From Macrostomum hystrix (taxonomy: Eukaryota; Platyhelminthes; Macrostomidae): DNA of 64,000 bases. Both the position numbers and the translations under genes were made by a program. The stretch is from the NCBI GenBank assembly GCA_950097015.1, contig CATNEN010000034.1:6156501-6220500 (forward strand), given 5' to 3'. The notes beneath the pieces were generated by a model, which had not been told where the DNA came from, ran no database searches, and worked only from the letters and a program-made list of their open reading frames with translations. Positions 35,784 through 52,200 of the stretch are shown here, one piece after another; positions within the stretch are counted from its first letter, which is position 1; each line of letters opens with the position of its first letter.

Positions 35784-37405
35784 ATGACGATTGACAATCC
35801 ATTGTACACTCCATTTTTCGGTGTTATGGGAGCCTCAGCGGCCATGATTTTCTGTGGTAAGTAGAAATTTTAAATCAAACACAGTACTTGGGAAATCATT
35901 CAGATTTTGCTCATTCTTGAAATTTGTAATTATATGTTTTATTAAAAATATGTTTTGTAAAGTTCCACCTAAATAGCAACACTTAAGCTATGCAACTCTT
36001 TGGACCGGAGGCTAGGCCTACGGCATGTGGCACGGCAGCGATAGATAGCTAGGAATGATTACTAAAAGTCAGATTTTGTTTATACATTAATCATTGGCTG
36101 CAGCTAGCTATTTTAAGTTTTAACTTTAAGTTTTTTTGTCGGGATAGCAAAGGTAAAACAACAAATAAGGTTTTCGATTTTGGAAATTAACAAATGCAAG
36201 CTCAATCTGCCTTCATGGCTGTTAGATAAAGACAGGTACTAAGACACCTTTAGCAAAATTATTTTTTTGTATGAAAAAGTAAAAAAATGTAACATTTCAA
36301 TGCCATTGGCATTTCCAAAAGCACACAAATGTAGGATATATGAGGACTTATCTACATATTACTGATTACTGATCACATTATTGCTTTGCTGGTTCCTGAT
36401 GTGTGTTGATAATTTGTGGCCAATGTTCTCAGAAAACTTGGTTTCAATATTATTATAGATCTTGTATTTGTATCAGATGTAGGCAGAAAAGCACTTCTCA
36501 CCCCAGAGCAGTGCTGAAAGCCACAGAGTGGTGCCAAAGTGCCCTGTACTAAAATGCATGGCACCCCAAAGTTTTATTGGATCCACTAGTGCTAAAAATA
36601 TCTATTATTACATTGAAGCAGAGTTGTTTATTTGCTCTGTACTTGATTTAGTAGTCCTCTAAGAATAAAAACTGCTTCTTACATTTATTTACAGAATGCT
36701 TGCCTTGTCCTTGCCTAGAATACTATCTGCTAGAAATTATCAATGTGTTAGTATAAAATTTCACTAATTTTTTTACTACTAAATATATAATCATATCAGA
36801 GTATTAGAGCAAGATATCTCTACTGTGTGAACCATTCTCACAGTGTAAAATAATGCTGCTCAATTGTTATCCTTCGCTACCTTCAAAGAAAATAATTCAT
36901 TTTTTGTATTTAGCACATAAAAATTAACTAAACATAATTGTATTTGTTAAAATAAATTATATACAAGCTCATTTGATTATTTAATACTTTTGACTGGCAC
37001 CATCAACCCCCATTAACAGCCCTTGGCGCCGCCTATGGCACAGCCAAGTCAGGCACAGGCATCGCCAACATGGCAGTGCTCCGGCCCGAGCTAATCATGA
37101 AATCTGTGGTGCCAGTTGTCATGGCCGGTATCATCGCTATCTATGGCCTAGTTGTGGCCGTTCTCATCTCCCAGAACATGACGCCAGACTACACAGTTGA
37201 GAAGTCGCTGCGTCACCTCGGCGCCGGCCTGGCTGTCGGCCTCAGCGGCCTGGCCTCAGGCTACGCCATCGGCATCGTTGGCGACGCCGGCGTGCGCGGT
37301 ACAGCCCAGCAGCCGCGCCTGTTTGTCGGCATGATCCTCATCCTGATCTTCGCCGAAGTGCTGGGCCTCTACGGCTTCATTGTGGCCCTGATCTTGTCGG
37401 TGTAG
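35784..37405 (+). CDS. atp6v0c: V-type H+-ATPase 16-kDa proteolipid subunit c
   Basis: Two coding exons, 35784-35856 and 37020-37405, joined in phase 1 through a 1.16-kb GT-AG intron, give 152 residues, the normal length for the family. The protein forms the membrane rotor ring of the V0 sector that carries protons into acidic organelles. Seen: N-terminal [20 protein letters not shown], four hydrophobic helices, the glycine-rich [16 protein letters not shown] segment, the conserved ISQNM loop, and the proton-carrying glutamate at about residue 137 in [13 protein letters not shown]. No defect is visible. It is transcribed in the same direction as syndecan, about 1.7 kb downstream. Confidence 0.97.
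35857..37019. other. V-ATPase c intron
   Basis: Unique AT-rich intron with no tandem array, unlike most long introns in this window. Confidence 0.6.
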
Positions 37406-38511
37406 ATGCGGATTTCTCAAATTTAGACTGGAGAAATGTGTGTGCAAGGGTTGGAAGGTGCGAGAGAGAGAGAGAGCAGAAGGCGCTTTGATATTGATAA
37501 GTACAATAGTGAAAGTGAAATAATTAATACAAACCCACGGTGTCCTAGAGTCATGTCTCATTTAACAATAGTGTTTTAGAAAAGAAATCTTCAAAAAATT
37601 TACTAACGCCTCTCTCTTTTGTATTCAAAATTAATTTTAATTATTCGCTAGTAATTTAAATGAAAAGTAAAGAAAGCGAACCTGCAATAGTTCTGTTGCT
37701 GCACCCACTGTGGATCTGTCGTCTGTCGTCTCCGCATAATGCGCCTTCTGGCGCCAAACTCAATTATCGCCTGTGTTGTCCTAAAATTTCTATCCTCATC
37801 ATGTTATTATTATATTTCTACTACTTTTTCATATTATCATTATCGCACATTTTTCTCTGAATCTATTTCGTTTACTAATTAAATAAAAGTTTCCTCTAAT
37901 TAGCCAGCTCCAGCTGATTGAGTATTAACTATCCGCTTAGTAGAAACTGATTAGTGTCACAGCGTTATTAGTGATTATTGATTGATTTATAGATCGATTA
38001 TTACATTATTGACTGATGCTATTCCTATTATGTTGTTGTTCTGTCACGCAATTTGATTAAAAAATAATTATTATGTAACAGTAATAAATACATTCAGTAA
38101 AAAACTCAGCGCTTTGAATAAAATTGTGTCAGACGAAGAAAACATTGTTCGCTTTATAAGGCAATTATGAAGTTATAAATTCTGATCAATATATATCGAA
38201 AAACAATACATTTACATCAAACTGCTGCGTACAAGATGAAGTCAAGAAATGTAGATTAATACTTTATTTTTCTTGTTCGTTTTTTTCTTTCCTAGCTTTC
38301 AATCGCTCGTTATAGTCCTCACTGTCTCTCAATTTGTCTTTTTTTATCCTTGCGCTCTCTAACCTCGCTAATCGACAATTTTTTCGATTACTTGTTTAAC
38401 AGTTTTTTCTCTAGATACATTTTAATTGAAAATAAACTTAGCAAATAAATAACTTGTGAATCAATAAAATTTCAAATTTCTCAAACGAAATCGTTCGTCA
38501 AAAATAGTCAA
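37406..38511. other. Intergenic 3' of V-ATPase c
   Basis: AT-rich, with a short GA run near 37463-37476 and AATAAA at about 37881. No gene seen. Confidence 0.45.
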
Positions 38512-39068
38512 TTCACTTTAGTCACTTGTGAGCTGGAAAATTCACTCACTTTAGTCACTTGTGAGCTGGGAAATTCACTCACTTTAGGCACTTGTGAGCT
38601 GGGAAATTCACTCACTTTAGACACTTGTGAGCTGGGAAATTCACTCACTTTAGGCACTTGTGAGCTGGGAAATTCACTCACTTTAGGCACTTGTGAGCTG
38701 GGAAATTCACTCACTTTAGACACTTGTGAGCTGGGAAATTCACTCACTTTAGTCACTTGTGAGCTGGGAAATTCACTCACTTTAGTCACTTGTGAGCTGG
38801 GAAATTCACTCACTTTAGGCACTTGTGAGCTGGGAAATTTACTCACTTTAGACACTTGTGAGCTGGGAAATTCACTCACTTTAGACACTTGTGAGCTGGG
38901 AATTTCACTCACTTTAGACACTTGTGAGCTGGGATATTCACTCACTTTAGACACTTGTGAGCTGGGAATTTCACTCACTTTAGGCACTTGTGAGCTGGGA
39001 AATTCACTCACTTTAGGCACTTGTGAGCTGGGAAATTCACTCACTTTAGTCACTTGTGAGCTGGGAAA
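38512..39068. repeat. 33-bp tandem array, about 17 copies
   Basis: Unit contains CACTTGTGAGCTGGGAAATT followed by CACTCACTTTAGT. Its 33-bp length gives an 11-residue Ser/Val/Lys repeat frame on the minus strand (VSEFPSSQVPK) with no start context or domain, treated as an artefact. Confidence 0.93.
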
Positions 39069-39429
39069 TGGTTATATTTAACAGGACATAATCCACTTTA
39101 GCAGGTAATTCATTTACGAGTAAAAAAAGTATTAAAAACTTCAACTGCACGTGTTTAAATGAGCAATTAACCGTGAACCAATGGAAACATTTCTAAGCGG
39201 CTTGTGTGCAACACTATTGATGCCAATTGATCAATAAAAATTCTAAAGAAGCGCATATATTTTAATATACGAGTAGATTTAACCAGAATCTCACCTATTA
39301 CAGCCTGAACTGGTTATAACACAGATACTTTTGTACACACATACTACACATAGTTCGTATCCCTAGAGGAAGGGTAGATTATCAGAAAACCGAAACCTAT
39401 TTTTAGAAATGACAGTCTAAACTAATTCA

Positions 39430-39435
39430 TTTATT
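39430..39435 (-). terminator. Candidate polyadenylation signal of YIPF4
   Basis: TTTATT on the plus strand (AATAAA on the minus), about 225 bp past the YIPF4 stop. Confidence 0.4.
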
Positions 39436-39658
39436 CCGTATAAATGTGCAACTGAAACTCTTTTGCCATGAACGTACAATATAGGCTACTTACAGTAGAG
39501 TAGTTGGTGTCAAGACGAAGTAGCATTGGAGAAATGTGGCAGGAAAAGAGATAAAACGATCGCACGCAGCTAGTAAAACAAAGGCAAACACAAACAAATA
39601 TTGGATTTAGTTGAAAAAACAATGCAACAGACTTGTAGGCAGTGAAATAGAAATTATG

Positions 39659-42787
<3,129 letters not shown>

Positions 42788-43361
42788 CGTAGATATTCTG
42801 TGTCAGGTCGTACTGAACAAGTAAGACGTAATAAAACGTATGAGAACGTTTATTTTCAGTGAATTGTGCTGAATTTAACGCTACAGTTTTATATTTATAT
42901 TTTGGCGCCTGAATTCTTGATTTAGAGGTACACTAACAAAGTTGTTCACTTATTATTTCTAATTTCAAAGGCAACTTAAAAGAATCATTAGTTTGCAACG
43001 TCGACTGGGCAAAATAGTGTAAAATTAAAATGTTAATTGTTCGTTAACATGAAAAGTTATTAAAAGTATACTTTATGAACAGTTGTGTCATTGCTGCTTC
43101 TTCATTATTTGATTTATTGCTAATAAAACACCGTTAAAATTGCAACATTGTCTTCAAGAACTGAACAAATAAATACAAATTGGTCCTATTCTCAAAAAAA
43201 TTTTATTGCTTCCCCAAACTGATTCTATTTTTCACACATCCGTCTCTTTTCTTCACGGCTTTTTCCTACCTTTCCCTATCTGCATATGCTAATTTATTGG
43301 GAAGACATACTGTACTTCTAATCCCATGATCCTAATAAAATGAATGAATGAAAATAATTAA
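42788..43361. other. YIPF4 upstream region
   Basis: AT-rich, presumably containing the YIPF4 promoter. No motif called. Confidence 0.4.
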
Positions 43362-43627
43362 TTACAACTGCCCCAATCGAACCAGGTGTGCAGCCGACAG
43401 CACAGCCGCGCTCGGCTGTTTAGTCCGCAGACTGGGGGGATGCCAAACACACACTCAATTAACCCAGCTAATGTTGGTACCCATTTAACAGGTGGGTGAA
43501 CTGAAGCAATGCAGTGTTAAGCGTCTGGCTAAGGGACACAAATTGATCCAATGGAGTCGGGAATCGAACACTCTATCTTCAAGCCGTGAGTCGGACGGTC
43601 GTGAGTCTAACCACTGGGCTACAACCC
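43362..43627 (-). mobile_element. tRNA-derived SINE, family A, near full length
   Basis: On the minus strand the element starts GGGTTGTAGCCCAGTGGTTA (A box), has B box GTTCGATTCCCGAC about 35 bp later, then the family body (CTTAACACTGCATTGCTTCA, AACATTAGCTGGGTTAATTG, CTAAACAGCCGAGC) and ends in a TAATTAATTATTTTC-type AT tail. It is homologous to 31358 and 51675. Confidence 0.8.
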
Positions 43628-43963
43628 TTATAATCAAAAGCTGCCAACCAGACAAGGACCTCTACCGCCTCTTTTGAAGCCGGCCAATACGTGTTTCAAT
43701 TGCAACTGTGGAAATAAACAACTCAATAAGTGCCTGGACTAAGCAGCATGTTGGTATTTTATCGTTTTTTATTCAGCCATACAAATTAGCAAATAAAATT
43801 ATTATATACAATTACTAAATTAAGAAATTTCATTTTAAGAACCTATAACATTGTAACCATAAAGTCACCGACAAGCTCGCGCAGTTCAATAAATTTATAA
43901 GACTATTAGCAAAGCGATATGCTAAATTAGGCGCTGATGAGTTTTGTGTAATTGCATTAACAT

Positions 43964-44358
43964 AATAATAATAATAATAATTGACACTAGACCCAAGGGC
44001 CAGTGCAGGTGTTGTGTCAGGCACACTAGCAGGTGGGGACTGCACACCTATTGTACTCCCCGGCTCTCTCGGACACCGGTTGACAGCCGCGTGTCAGCAA
44101 TGGAATTTATTTTTCCAAACATATCGGCAGTATCCAAACCCCACAGAATTGCCGCACAGAACTGCTTTATTCCACGCCAGCCGGAATTATTATTACCCGA
44201 CGAAATGTCGGTACTCATTTGCAGCTGAGTAGACTGTGTGCAAATCAGGGCAAAGCAGCTTGCCAAAGGCTGCACGAATAGTTCTAGACTAGGTCGGGAG
44301 TCGAACCCAGGACCATCTGATCCAGAGTCCAACACCTTACTGACTGAGCTATCCGCCC
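43964..44358 (-). mobile_element. Intact tRNA-derived SINE (family C) with 12-bp target site duplication
   Basis: Flanked by TTGCATTAACAT at 43952-43963 and 44359-44370. On the minus strand it opens GGGCGGATAGCTCAGTCAGT (A box), followed by GGGTTCGACTCCCGAC (B box) and a body of about 320 bp, and ends in an ATT trinucleotide tail. Length is about 395 bp. The head resembles a tRNA, but the 3' acceptor strand is absent. The open frame of 119 codons crossing it is not meaningful. Confidence 0.88.
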
Positions 44359-44370
44359 TTGCATTAACAT

Positions 44371-45311
44371 GAGACACCATGAAAGCATCCTTTGGTGGGT
44401 GACACAAAGTTGTAACTCAGAGATTTAATTATATTTATCTTGCTCAAGGACGGTTGGTAAACCGTAGACCAATTTGTAATCCAAAGTTGGTTAGTCAAGA
44501 AGACAAACCACGAAAACAAAATGTTGTGCCATATCTTCTCGTCTGAAATTTACAAAACTAAAAAGTAACTAAAAAAGAACTTAAAATCAAAAGCAACAGA
44601 CCAGAAAGGAAAGTTTCAGTAGCTACGACAGAAGAATTTCAAGTCACCAATTAAAATATTTAGTCACGTACTACACACACACACATAGAAAGGCTGAGGT
44701 GCTTAATGTAAAATGGAATTCTTATGGTAATGATACTTTTATAAAAATAAAACTTTTATTGCGTTAATCAGATGGCACTATATTAGCAATAACTGCTTTA
44801 ATTTGAAATATACATACGATAATATTGAAATGCATAATGTACAACGTGGTGAAATGACAGGTTTAGGTCCCAGTAAAATCCCAAAAATTGCTGCAAGATT
44901 TTAGATAAAATATAGTGCATTTAAAAGCTAAGTACAAGCCATTAAATGGCGGAAAAGTGTCGCAAAATAGCAAATACAAAAATGTGTAACAATAGCATAT
45001 CGTCTCGTTTGTGCACCACAATAAGCATAGCATTGTTGACAAATCAGCAACATATCTAGAATGTATTCCAATTTTGCTAATATTGTGTGTAGAAGATCAG
45101 CAAAATCAGCATATTTGTCATTGTGACGTAGATAGTGACAATGGATTAAAGTGCATTTGTACTATTAGGCTACATAGCATAAGTTGTTTAGAAAAAAAAT
45201 AACAAAACGATAGTATGTTTGTAACTCTTAATAAATTGTTTGCTGTTACACTTTTGTAAGACTTTTCAAATTTTGCTAGCAATCCACACGTGCCATTGCA
45301 ATTAAAAATAG
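44371..45311. other. Intergenic, no gene seen
   Basis: AT-rich, unique, with a short CA run near 44680. No coding signal recognised. Confidence 0.45.
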
Positions 45312-45760
45312 AAATCTGATTCTATGGGATAGAAACATGATTCTATGGGATAGAAACATGATTCTATGGGATAGAAACATGATTCTATGGGATAGAAACA
45401 TGATTCTATGGGATAGAGAAAGCATTCTATGGGATAGAAACATCATTCTATGGGATAGAAACATCATTCTATGGGATAGAAACATCATTCTATGGGATAG
45501 AGACAGCATTCTATGGGATAGAAACATCATTCTATGGGATAGAAACATCATTCTATGGAATAGAGACAGCATTCTATGGGATAGAAACATCATTCTATGG
45601 GATAGAGACAGCATTCTATGGGATAGAGACATCATTATATGGGATAGAAATATCATTCTATGGGATAGAGACAGCATTTTATGAAATAGATACATCATTC
45701 TATGGAATAGAGACAACATTTTATGGAATAGAAAGACCATTCTATGGATGAGCCATCCTA
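45312..45760. repeat. 21-bp tandem array, about 21 copies
   Basis: Unit ATTCTATGGGATAGAAACAT plus C or G, with GAGACAGC variants. Both strands remain open because 21 is divisible by 3 (false Ile-Leu-Trp-Asp-Arg and Met-Phe-Leu-Ser-His repeats). Confidence 0.93.
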
Positions 45761-46112
45761 TCTATTGAAATAAAAATGCCATGTTCAATAGCAAAAATCA
45801 TGTGTTCGAAGAAGCTAATCGATATGCAGATAGATAACAGATATACACGAAAATACATTAGAGCCAAAATAATCGACAGACTTCTCATTATAAAGCGTAA
45901 CTGTACTTTGACTAGCGCACAATAGTACTTTACAATACAAGACGTGGATCAAAATAAATAGTCCATTTTTTGGTTTCCTCATACGCGTTGGAAAATACGA
46001 GAAGGTAAATTGAAGCAATTATTTTGTTTATGCTGAATAATACACTTGTCGGCGTCGTTAAGTTATCGTTCTCAATACGTAATCATTGCCACACGACGCA
46101 TTGGTGTAGTCT
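45761..46112. other. Intergenic, no gene seen
   Basis: AT-rich. Probably the 3' UTR side of the receptor gene on the minus strand. Confidence 0.35.
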
Positions 46113-46132
46113 TCAACCAACTGGATGTTGTC
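46113..46132 (-). other. Possible terminal coding exon of the receptor
   Basis: On the minus strand CCTGCAG precedes GACAACATCC. Spliced in phase after 46287 it adds six residues and a stop. In another phase it stays open for about 24 codons (DNIQLVEDY...), so the true tail is unresolved. Confidence 0.3.
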
Positions 46133-46286
46133 CTGCAGGCCTCCTAAAATGCGGCAATAAGAATTTTCCCATTTTTATTTGCAGATTATTCCAATTACGA
46201 ACTGTTAGCCTCGAAGACAGGAAACAAAATCTGACTCGCTACTGTGAGTAGCGCGGTAGGCAAATAAAAAAATTAAAATAACTTAC

Positions 46287-49200
46287 CGCCGTCACTGCGA
46301 CGAGCTGCTTGACTGCCAGCGTTGGTCGCCACAGCGCCGGCGCTGGGTGTGAGTCTAGTCTCCTCAGTCAAGGGCTCGCTAGCCGGGCTTCCCAACTGGG
46401 GAATTAGCAGCTGATTGCCGGGCTAAAATATTCGACACAACAGCAGAAAAATAGAAATATAGTTCGTAATTTGTTAACAGTAGGAATTGCCCCCTTAAAA
46501 CTATTTGTGCTGCACCCGAACGGAGCAACGCAAGCACAAGAAACTCAAGAACACGGGCCAACTTCTTTTGCGCATCTTCTGAAACAACAATCAAGTCCCC
46601 AGCTCTTCAGATCGTCGAGTTATTCAACGGTTCTGGCAGAAGGTCAGATTTTTCCCATCCAGTGTATTTTATACACTCCTACACGAATTAGCACTGCAAG
46701 CGCCTCGGCACGGATGACGCGCTGATAAAGTTTGAATGCCGAGGAGGTTGCACTGAGGCGCAGTGCAAATTCGTGTATAGGGGTGTATGAAATGCACTGA
46801 TTACTATAGGAAAAATCCGACCTTGGGCCAGAATCGATGAATATCTCGACGGTTAGAACTATATTTAACAACTTTCAACTCCCAATATCAACTTAAGAAA
46901 CGATAAAAGAAAGTTTTTTTAACTGCCTAATTAACAGAATGGCATTTCAACGATCTTGTGTCCACCGCTAGCTTATTAGTCAACTTAGTTTTCGTACAGG
47001 ACAACTAAATCGCAAACAACAAACCTCTTCCGGGTAGCGATCGCGCGCCGCCTTTTGCACTTTCGGATCTCGCCTATGTCGTTTGCGATAACAAAAGAAA
47101 AGAAAAGAAATCAGTACGCTAAGCAGCACAACGACTGTTACGATTAGTACTGTCGTTGGCCATGTAGCAGGCAGTTGGATGTTGTTATCAAATAGCACGC
47201 GCTGTCCTGACAGAGCTTCTAAAATCACAGTTTGGCCATTGAGTCTCTTCGCTACATCATCGGGCAGTTCGCATAGAAACTGCCTGGGCAAGTCCTGCAC
47301 GCATTTGGCTAGGCTAGAATTCGCACTTGAATCGTAACGCAGGCGATATTCTTGAACATAAGCCTCGCCTTGACAGCTAGTCTCTACCAGCCTAATCCTC
47401 CTGTGATTGATAATCTTCCAAGAGATTCTCGGATTTGCAACACTGCCGGTGAATCCGTCAGCATCAACTGCATAGCAACGACAAGCTGGCCAGGTCTTGT
47501 TAGACAACTGACCAATCAGGTATCGGATATTGTGACCTGGGGATATTGTTACAGAGTCACCCAACGTCAGATTTAACGCCCGGACTCGCTTGCAATCGGC
47601 CAGTTTTGGATCGTCCGACACTGCAGCCAGCTCGCAGGCGGAGACAAAATATGGGCGAGCGCCTGCTGTCCGGGTCTGGCCGGCCCAAAGCAGAGACAGC
47701 CGCCTGCCACCCGGCCTGTCAGCAATGTCGAACAGCTCGTCAACATAGCCTTCTTGTAGCGGCTCTGGCGGGCAGTCGGGCAGCCAGGTCACGTTGACGG
47801 CGCCAGCCGACGGTCCAGCGCCGGCTTCGGTGGCAGCAGCAACTTTTAGTTGATGTCCGCTGTATGAATGTTTCCAGGCAAAAAATCTATCGTCATCGAC
47901 ATCATTAACGTCGACTGCGACAGAGCGAATCGGCGAGACGCCGTCGTTAATTTGAAAGTTTCGAATTCGGCCATTGCGACAGGCTGGGCTGGGAAGCACG
48001 GCGCCAACTGTGCCCTCCCGGGGCATCGCCAGTACCAGAGCCGGGGCCTCGCACGGAGGCAATTCTAGCGCGCTGAATGCCGCACTGACCGGATCGGACT
48101 CGTGGCCAGAAAAATAGCGCGGCCTACAGCTGACACTCATATTGTACTGCTGGCCAGCCAGTAGAATTGCTTCCGTGTTAGCAAAGTCTACTCGAGTATT
48201 GTTAGTAGTAACGCTGGCTACAATCTGACTGAACCGCACAATATTCACTCTGTAGGTGAAGTTCTGGTCTATATTTGGCACAGTTGCTGCTCGGAATTGG
48301 ACGCTTAAAAGTTTAGTGCCAATGGGCTGCTGAGTAGTATAGAATATTTTCAGGTCGACAATTGGCAACGGCTTTTCTAGAATAATGCGATGGTGAATGC
48401 ATTTAAGAGAATACATTTAGAGTTGATATTTATACCAATTTGACAATCGTTTTTTTATTTTTGAAGTGTGTTGAAGTGTACGCTAGCTTCTAGAGTCTAT
48501 GCTCCGTAATTTTTTTAAGCAATATATTTTCTATGGCAGCTGTGTATGGCAAAGCTTGGCAGAGAAGCTAGCGTACACTTCTATGCTCAATAACTCGCAT
48601 CCGGAGCAAAGTTTTGTGGAATAAACTTACAAATGTTTTCTGTAGACCAGTTAAATTACTGGGCTATGAGCCTAACTGTTCACTTTGGGACACCCGTTAT
48701 ATAAAATAATAATATTTGACTTAATTATTTATGGAGAGAATGAAGAGAAAATGCGAGTGTCCGAGTAGTTTTCTGTTTCATAAGCTCAACTGCATTTTAG
48801 GCACAAAGAATGCTTCCCAGAATGGATTAAGCTACAAGGAAAGAAACTAATATCAAACGATAGACCTTTGATCAGACTAAAGTCACCAAATTTTTGCGGA
48901 AACCAACCTTCTTAACATTTTTCTAAGAAACGTAGTTTTTTTAATTCTACTCTTAGCTGTTGTTGTGACAAAAAAAACCACGACAGATATGCATATCTGT
49001 ATTTTAAAGGTACGATGCGGCATTCTATTCCAAAATTGGCATTGGGGAAAAAATGAATAGTGAAGTAATGCGGAATTGTCAACAGACTAGAAAAACAAAG
49101 TCCATCAAAACGCACAGGGAGAACTTTGAGTCAGAGTTCCGAAGGCACTGGACTCAGAGGATGGGAAAATCAGCCAAGCTCAGCCACTTCTATTACACGT

Positions 49201-52200
49201 TTAAGAAAGATTTCTCCCGAGAAAAGTACCTAACAATAATCTCTAACCCAGAACAAAGGCGCACAATGTCCCGATTTCGTCTAGGAAACCACAAACTGGC
49301 CTGTGAGACATTGCGCACTGTAAGACCGAAAATCGCCTATGAAAACAGAACATGTCCAAAGTGTAGAGTCGAGGTAGAGAGCGAAACTCATATTTTCTTT
49401 AGATGCGATTGGTCCGTTTATGTTCCAATTAGAAATAAATTAATAGAGAAAGGGGCAGGTACTGTTCGAAATTTCGAAAGCCTAACAGCTGATGACAAAA
49501 TGGTGTATTTAATGACACAGGAAAGCACAGGATTAACAGAAAGTTTTGTGGACTTCATAGAAAGCATACTTAAAGCTAGATAAAAAAGCCACTGCCCTGA
49601 GGCCCATAGTTAAAATGCAAAAACACAATCAGTATTCTCCTTTCGGGAGCGAAGTGATATTAGTCAGTTTTAATGCCTTTGTTTAATAAACAAAAAATAG
49701 TTTATTAGAAAAAATTCTAATACTTTATTCACCTAAAATTAATCTGATGCATGCTACTGTTTTCCTATCGCCGTTTTTTATTAAGTCGTTCAGCCTTGTT
49801 ACCAACATCAAATAAACAAAAAAACAGCACCCAATCGGCGCGCGCACTTCAATAAAAATAATAATAATATCAACAAATCAGGCCTCACCTTTGTCGCGCC
49901 TATCAAAGCTCCATGTGGCATTATCGCACCAGCCAATAGAGTTGCATAGTTCAGCTCTGACTAGCATGAAGTCGCCGTTAGTAACTGGCATTTCGCAGAT
50001 TCTGCCCCAGTCGCAATGGCCCTCTGAATTGCAGACGCAACCGCCGTCGCACGAGTTGGAATCTTTGCCTCTGTCCGAGTATGAGCAGTTTCTACCCAGC
50101 GGACCAGTGAAGCTATAACGGGGACGGTCAATAATAATAATAATATTAGTTGCAGGACCGATTCGGGCACATACGAGCCGTAGCTTGGTGACACTAGACC
50201 CGCACGACAAGCCCACAAGTAGTCTCTCCTTGCTTACAGAAATAGTTGCTTAAAATAGAACAAAACATTGGATTCATTGTAGAGCAAATCTGTGTTTTAG
50301 AGCTAAGCATTATTCAATTTCCTAGTGCTAAATTCTAAATTGAATTTGCTTAAACACGCCTTATCAGCCAATCAGATATTTGACTCAGCTTGTATCAAGA
50401 CAGATAAGGCAGATCGCAGCTAAATATTTGTGGAAAAACAATTTTCGCAAGATAATTTGAACTCGCATGTCAATTAGAGCATTTTGCTATGTGAATGATT
50501 AAATTTGAAATTAAAAATATAAACATAGAAAGATCTACTACGTTAGACAGCCAGTGGTGCAGGGAAAACTTTTTAGAGCACTGAAAAAAACAAGTGAGAT
50601 TTCAATGCATAAATATAACCACATCTCAGTCAGATCATCAATTCAACATGGAGATCTATCAAGGTCGTTAGTTCGATTCGGGGAATTGTCAATGCCATCA
50701 ATTCGATATGGGATCTTTCTGGGTAAAATAAACTCATTCTGGCCATCTGACATGCTTTCTCAAGGACGTCGCCTCAATCTGGGGATCTGTGTGGACTATA
50801 GCCTCAATCTGAGGATCTGTGAGGACTGTAGCCTTAATCTGGGGATCTGTGAGGACTATAGCCTCAATCTGGGGATCTGTGAGGACTGTAGCCTCAATCT
50901 GGGGATCTGTGAGGACTATAGCCTCAATCTGGGGATTTGTGAGGACTGTAGCCTTAATCTGAGGATCTGTGAGGACTGTAGCCTTAATCTGAGGATCTGT
51001 GAGGACTGTGGCCTCAATCTGGGATCTGTGAGGACTGTAGCCTCAATCTGAGGATCTGTGAGGACTGTAGCCTTAATCTGAGGATCTGTGAGGACTGTGG
51101 CCTCAATCTGGGATCTGTGAGGACTGGAGCCTCAATCTGAGGATCTGTGAGGACTGTAGCCTCAATCTGGGATCTGTGAGGACTGTGGCCTCAATCTGGG
51201 ATCTGTGAGGACTGTAGCTTCAATCTGAGGATCTGTGAGGACTATAGCCTCAATCTGGGGATCTGTGAGGACTGTAGCCTCAATCTGAGGATCTGTGAGG
51301 ACTGTAGCCTCAATCTGGGGATCTGTGAGGACTGTAGCCTCAATCTGGGTATCTGTTTCCAATTAATACAATAAAGATGATCTAAAGGTAACTCACGAGT
51401 CACGGTACCAGACGCGCAGTGTCAGATTTCCAATGCCCAACAGCGGTAGGCCAGTCCTACGCTGCACTTCGGACAGTGGTGGGTCGGCTATCGAGGTGAA
51501 ATGGCGTCGATCGAACCAATAGAATGTGAAGTTGGGCATCACTGGCTTATCTGCAAATATGCGAAGGAATTTTTATGCACTCATGAATTCGCTTTTGAGC
51601 ACGCAACTCAGACCTAGAGAATCTGGGAAAGCAGCTACTGAAACTTTGAGAAGATATGAAAGTATAACGTATTAGGGGTTGCAGCTCAGTGATAAAGCGT
51701 CGGACTCACGACTTAAAGGTCGGAGGTTCGATTCTCGACTTCACTGGAACAATTTGTGTCCATTTAGCAAGACACTTAACTCTGCGTTCACCCAGCTGTC
51801 AACCAGCATTAGCTGGGGTAATTGAGGGTGGGTGTGTCGTGTTCCCAGTCCATGGACTGAACAGCTGTATGCAGCATGCAGATCCGCAGCGCAATTAATA
51901 AATAAATCAAATTAATCAAATTAGGATGAAAGCAGAGCCATTCGAACCTCGCTATCGGTGAGTAGCAACTCAACATACTTGTAGGAGAATATGAGACAAC
52001 TCAAATCATGAAAATGTTCGATAGCTACTAAAAAAGCAATTCAGCAGATAAGCTACACTCACAGCCAACTAGGAGCTCCTTGTGCAAGCTGAGATCGGCA
52101 AAGCTTCCATTACCAGATGAAGCATCTGTAGATTGATGCAAGCCAACGCAATCATAGACAACCTTATTGTGTAGCTCCATTGAAACATTTTCAATGACAG

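Noticed and set aside
38508-39053. 11-residue repeat protein VSEFPSSQVPK
   Set aside because: 33-bp minisatellite without flanking exons or a signal peptide.
44286-44358. Genuine tRNA gene on the minus strand
   Set aside because: A and B boxes are present, but the acceptor stem has no partner and the element continues about 320 bp to a tail with flanking target duplications, so it is a SINE.
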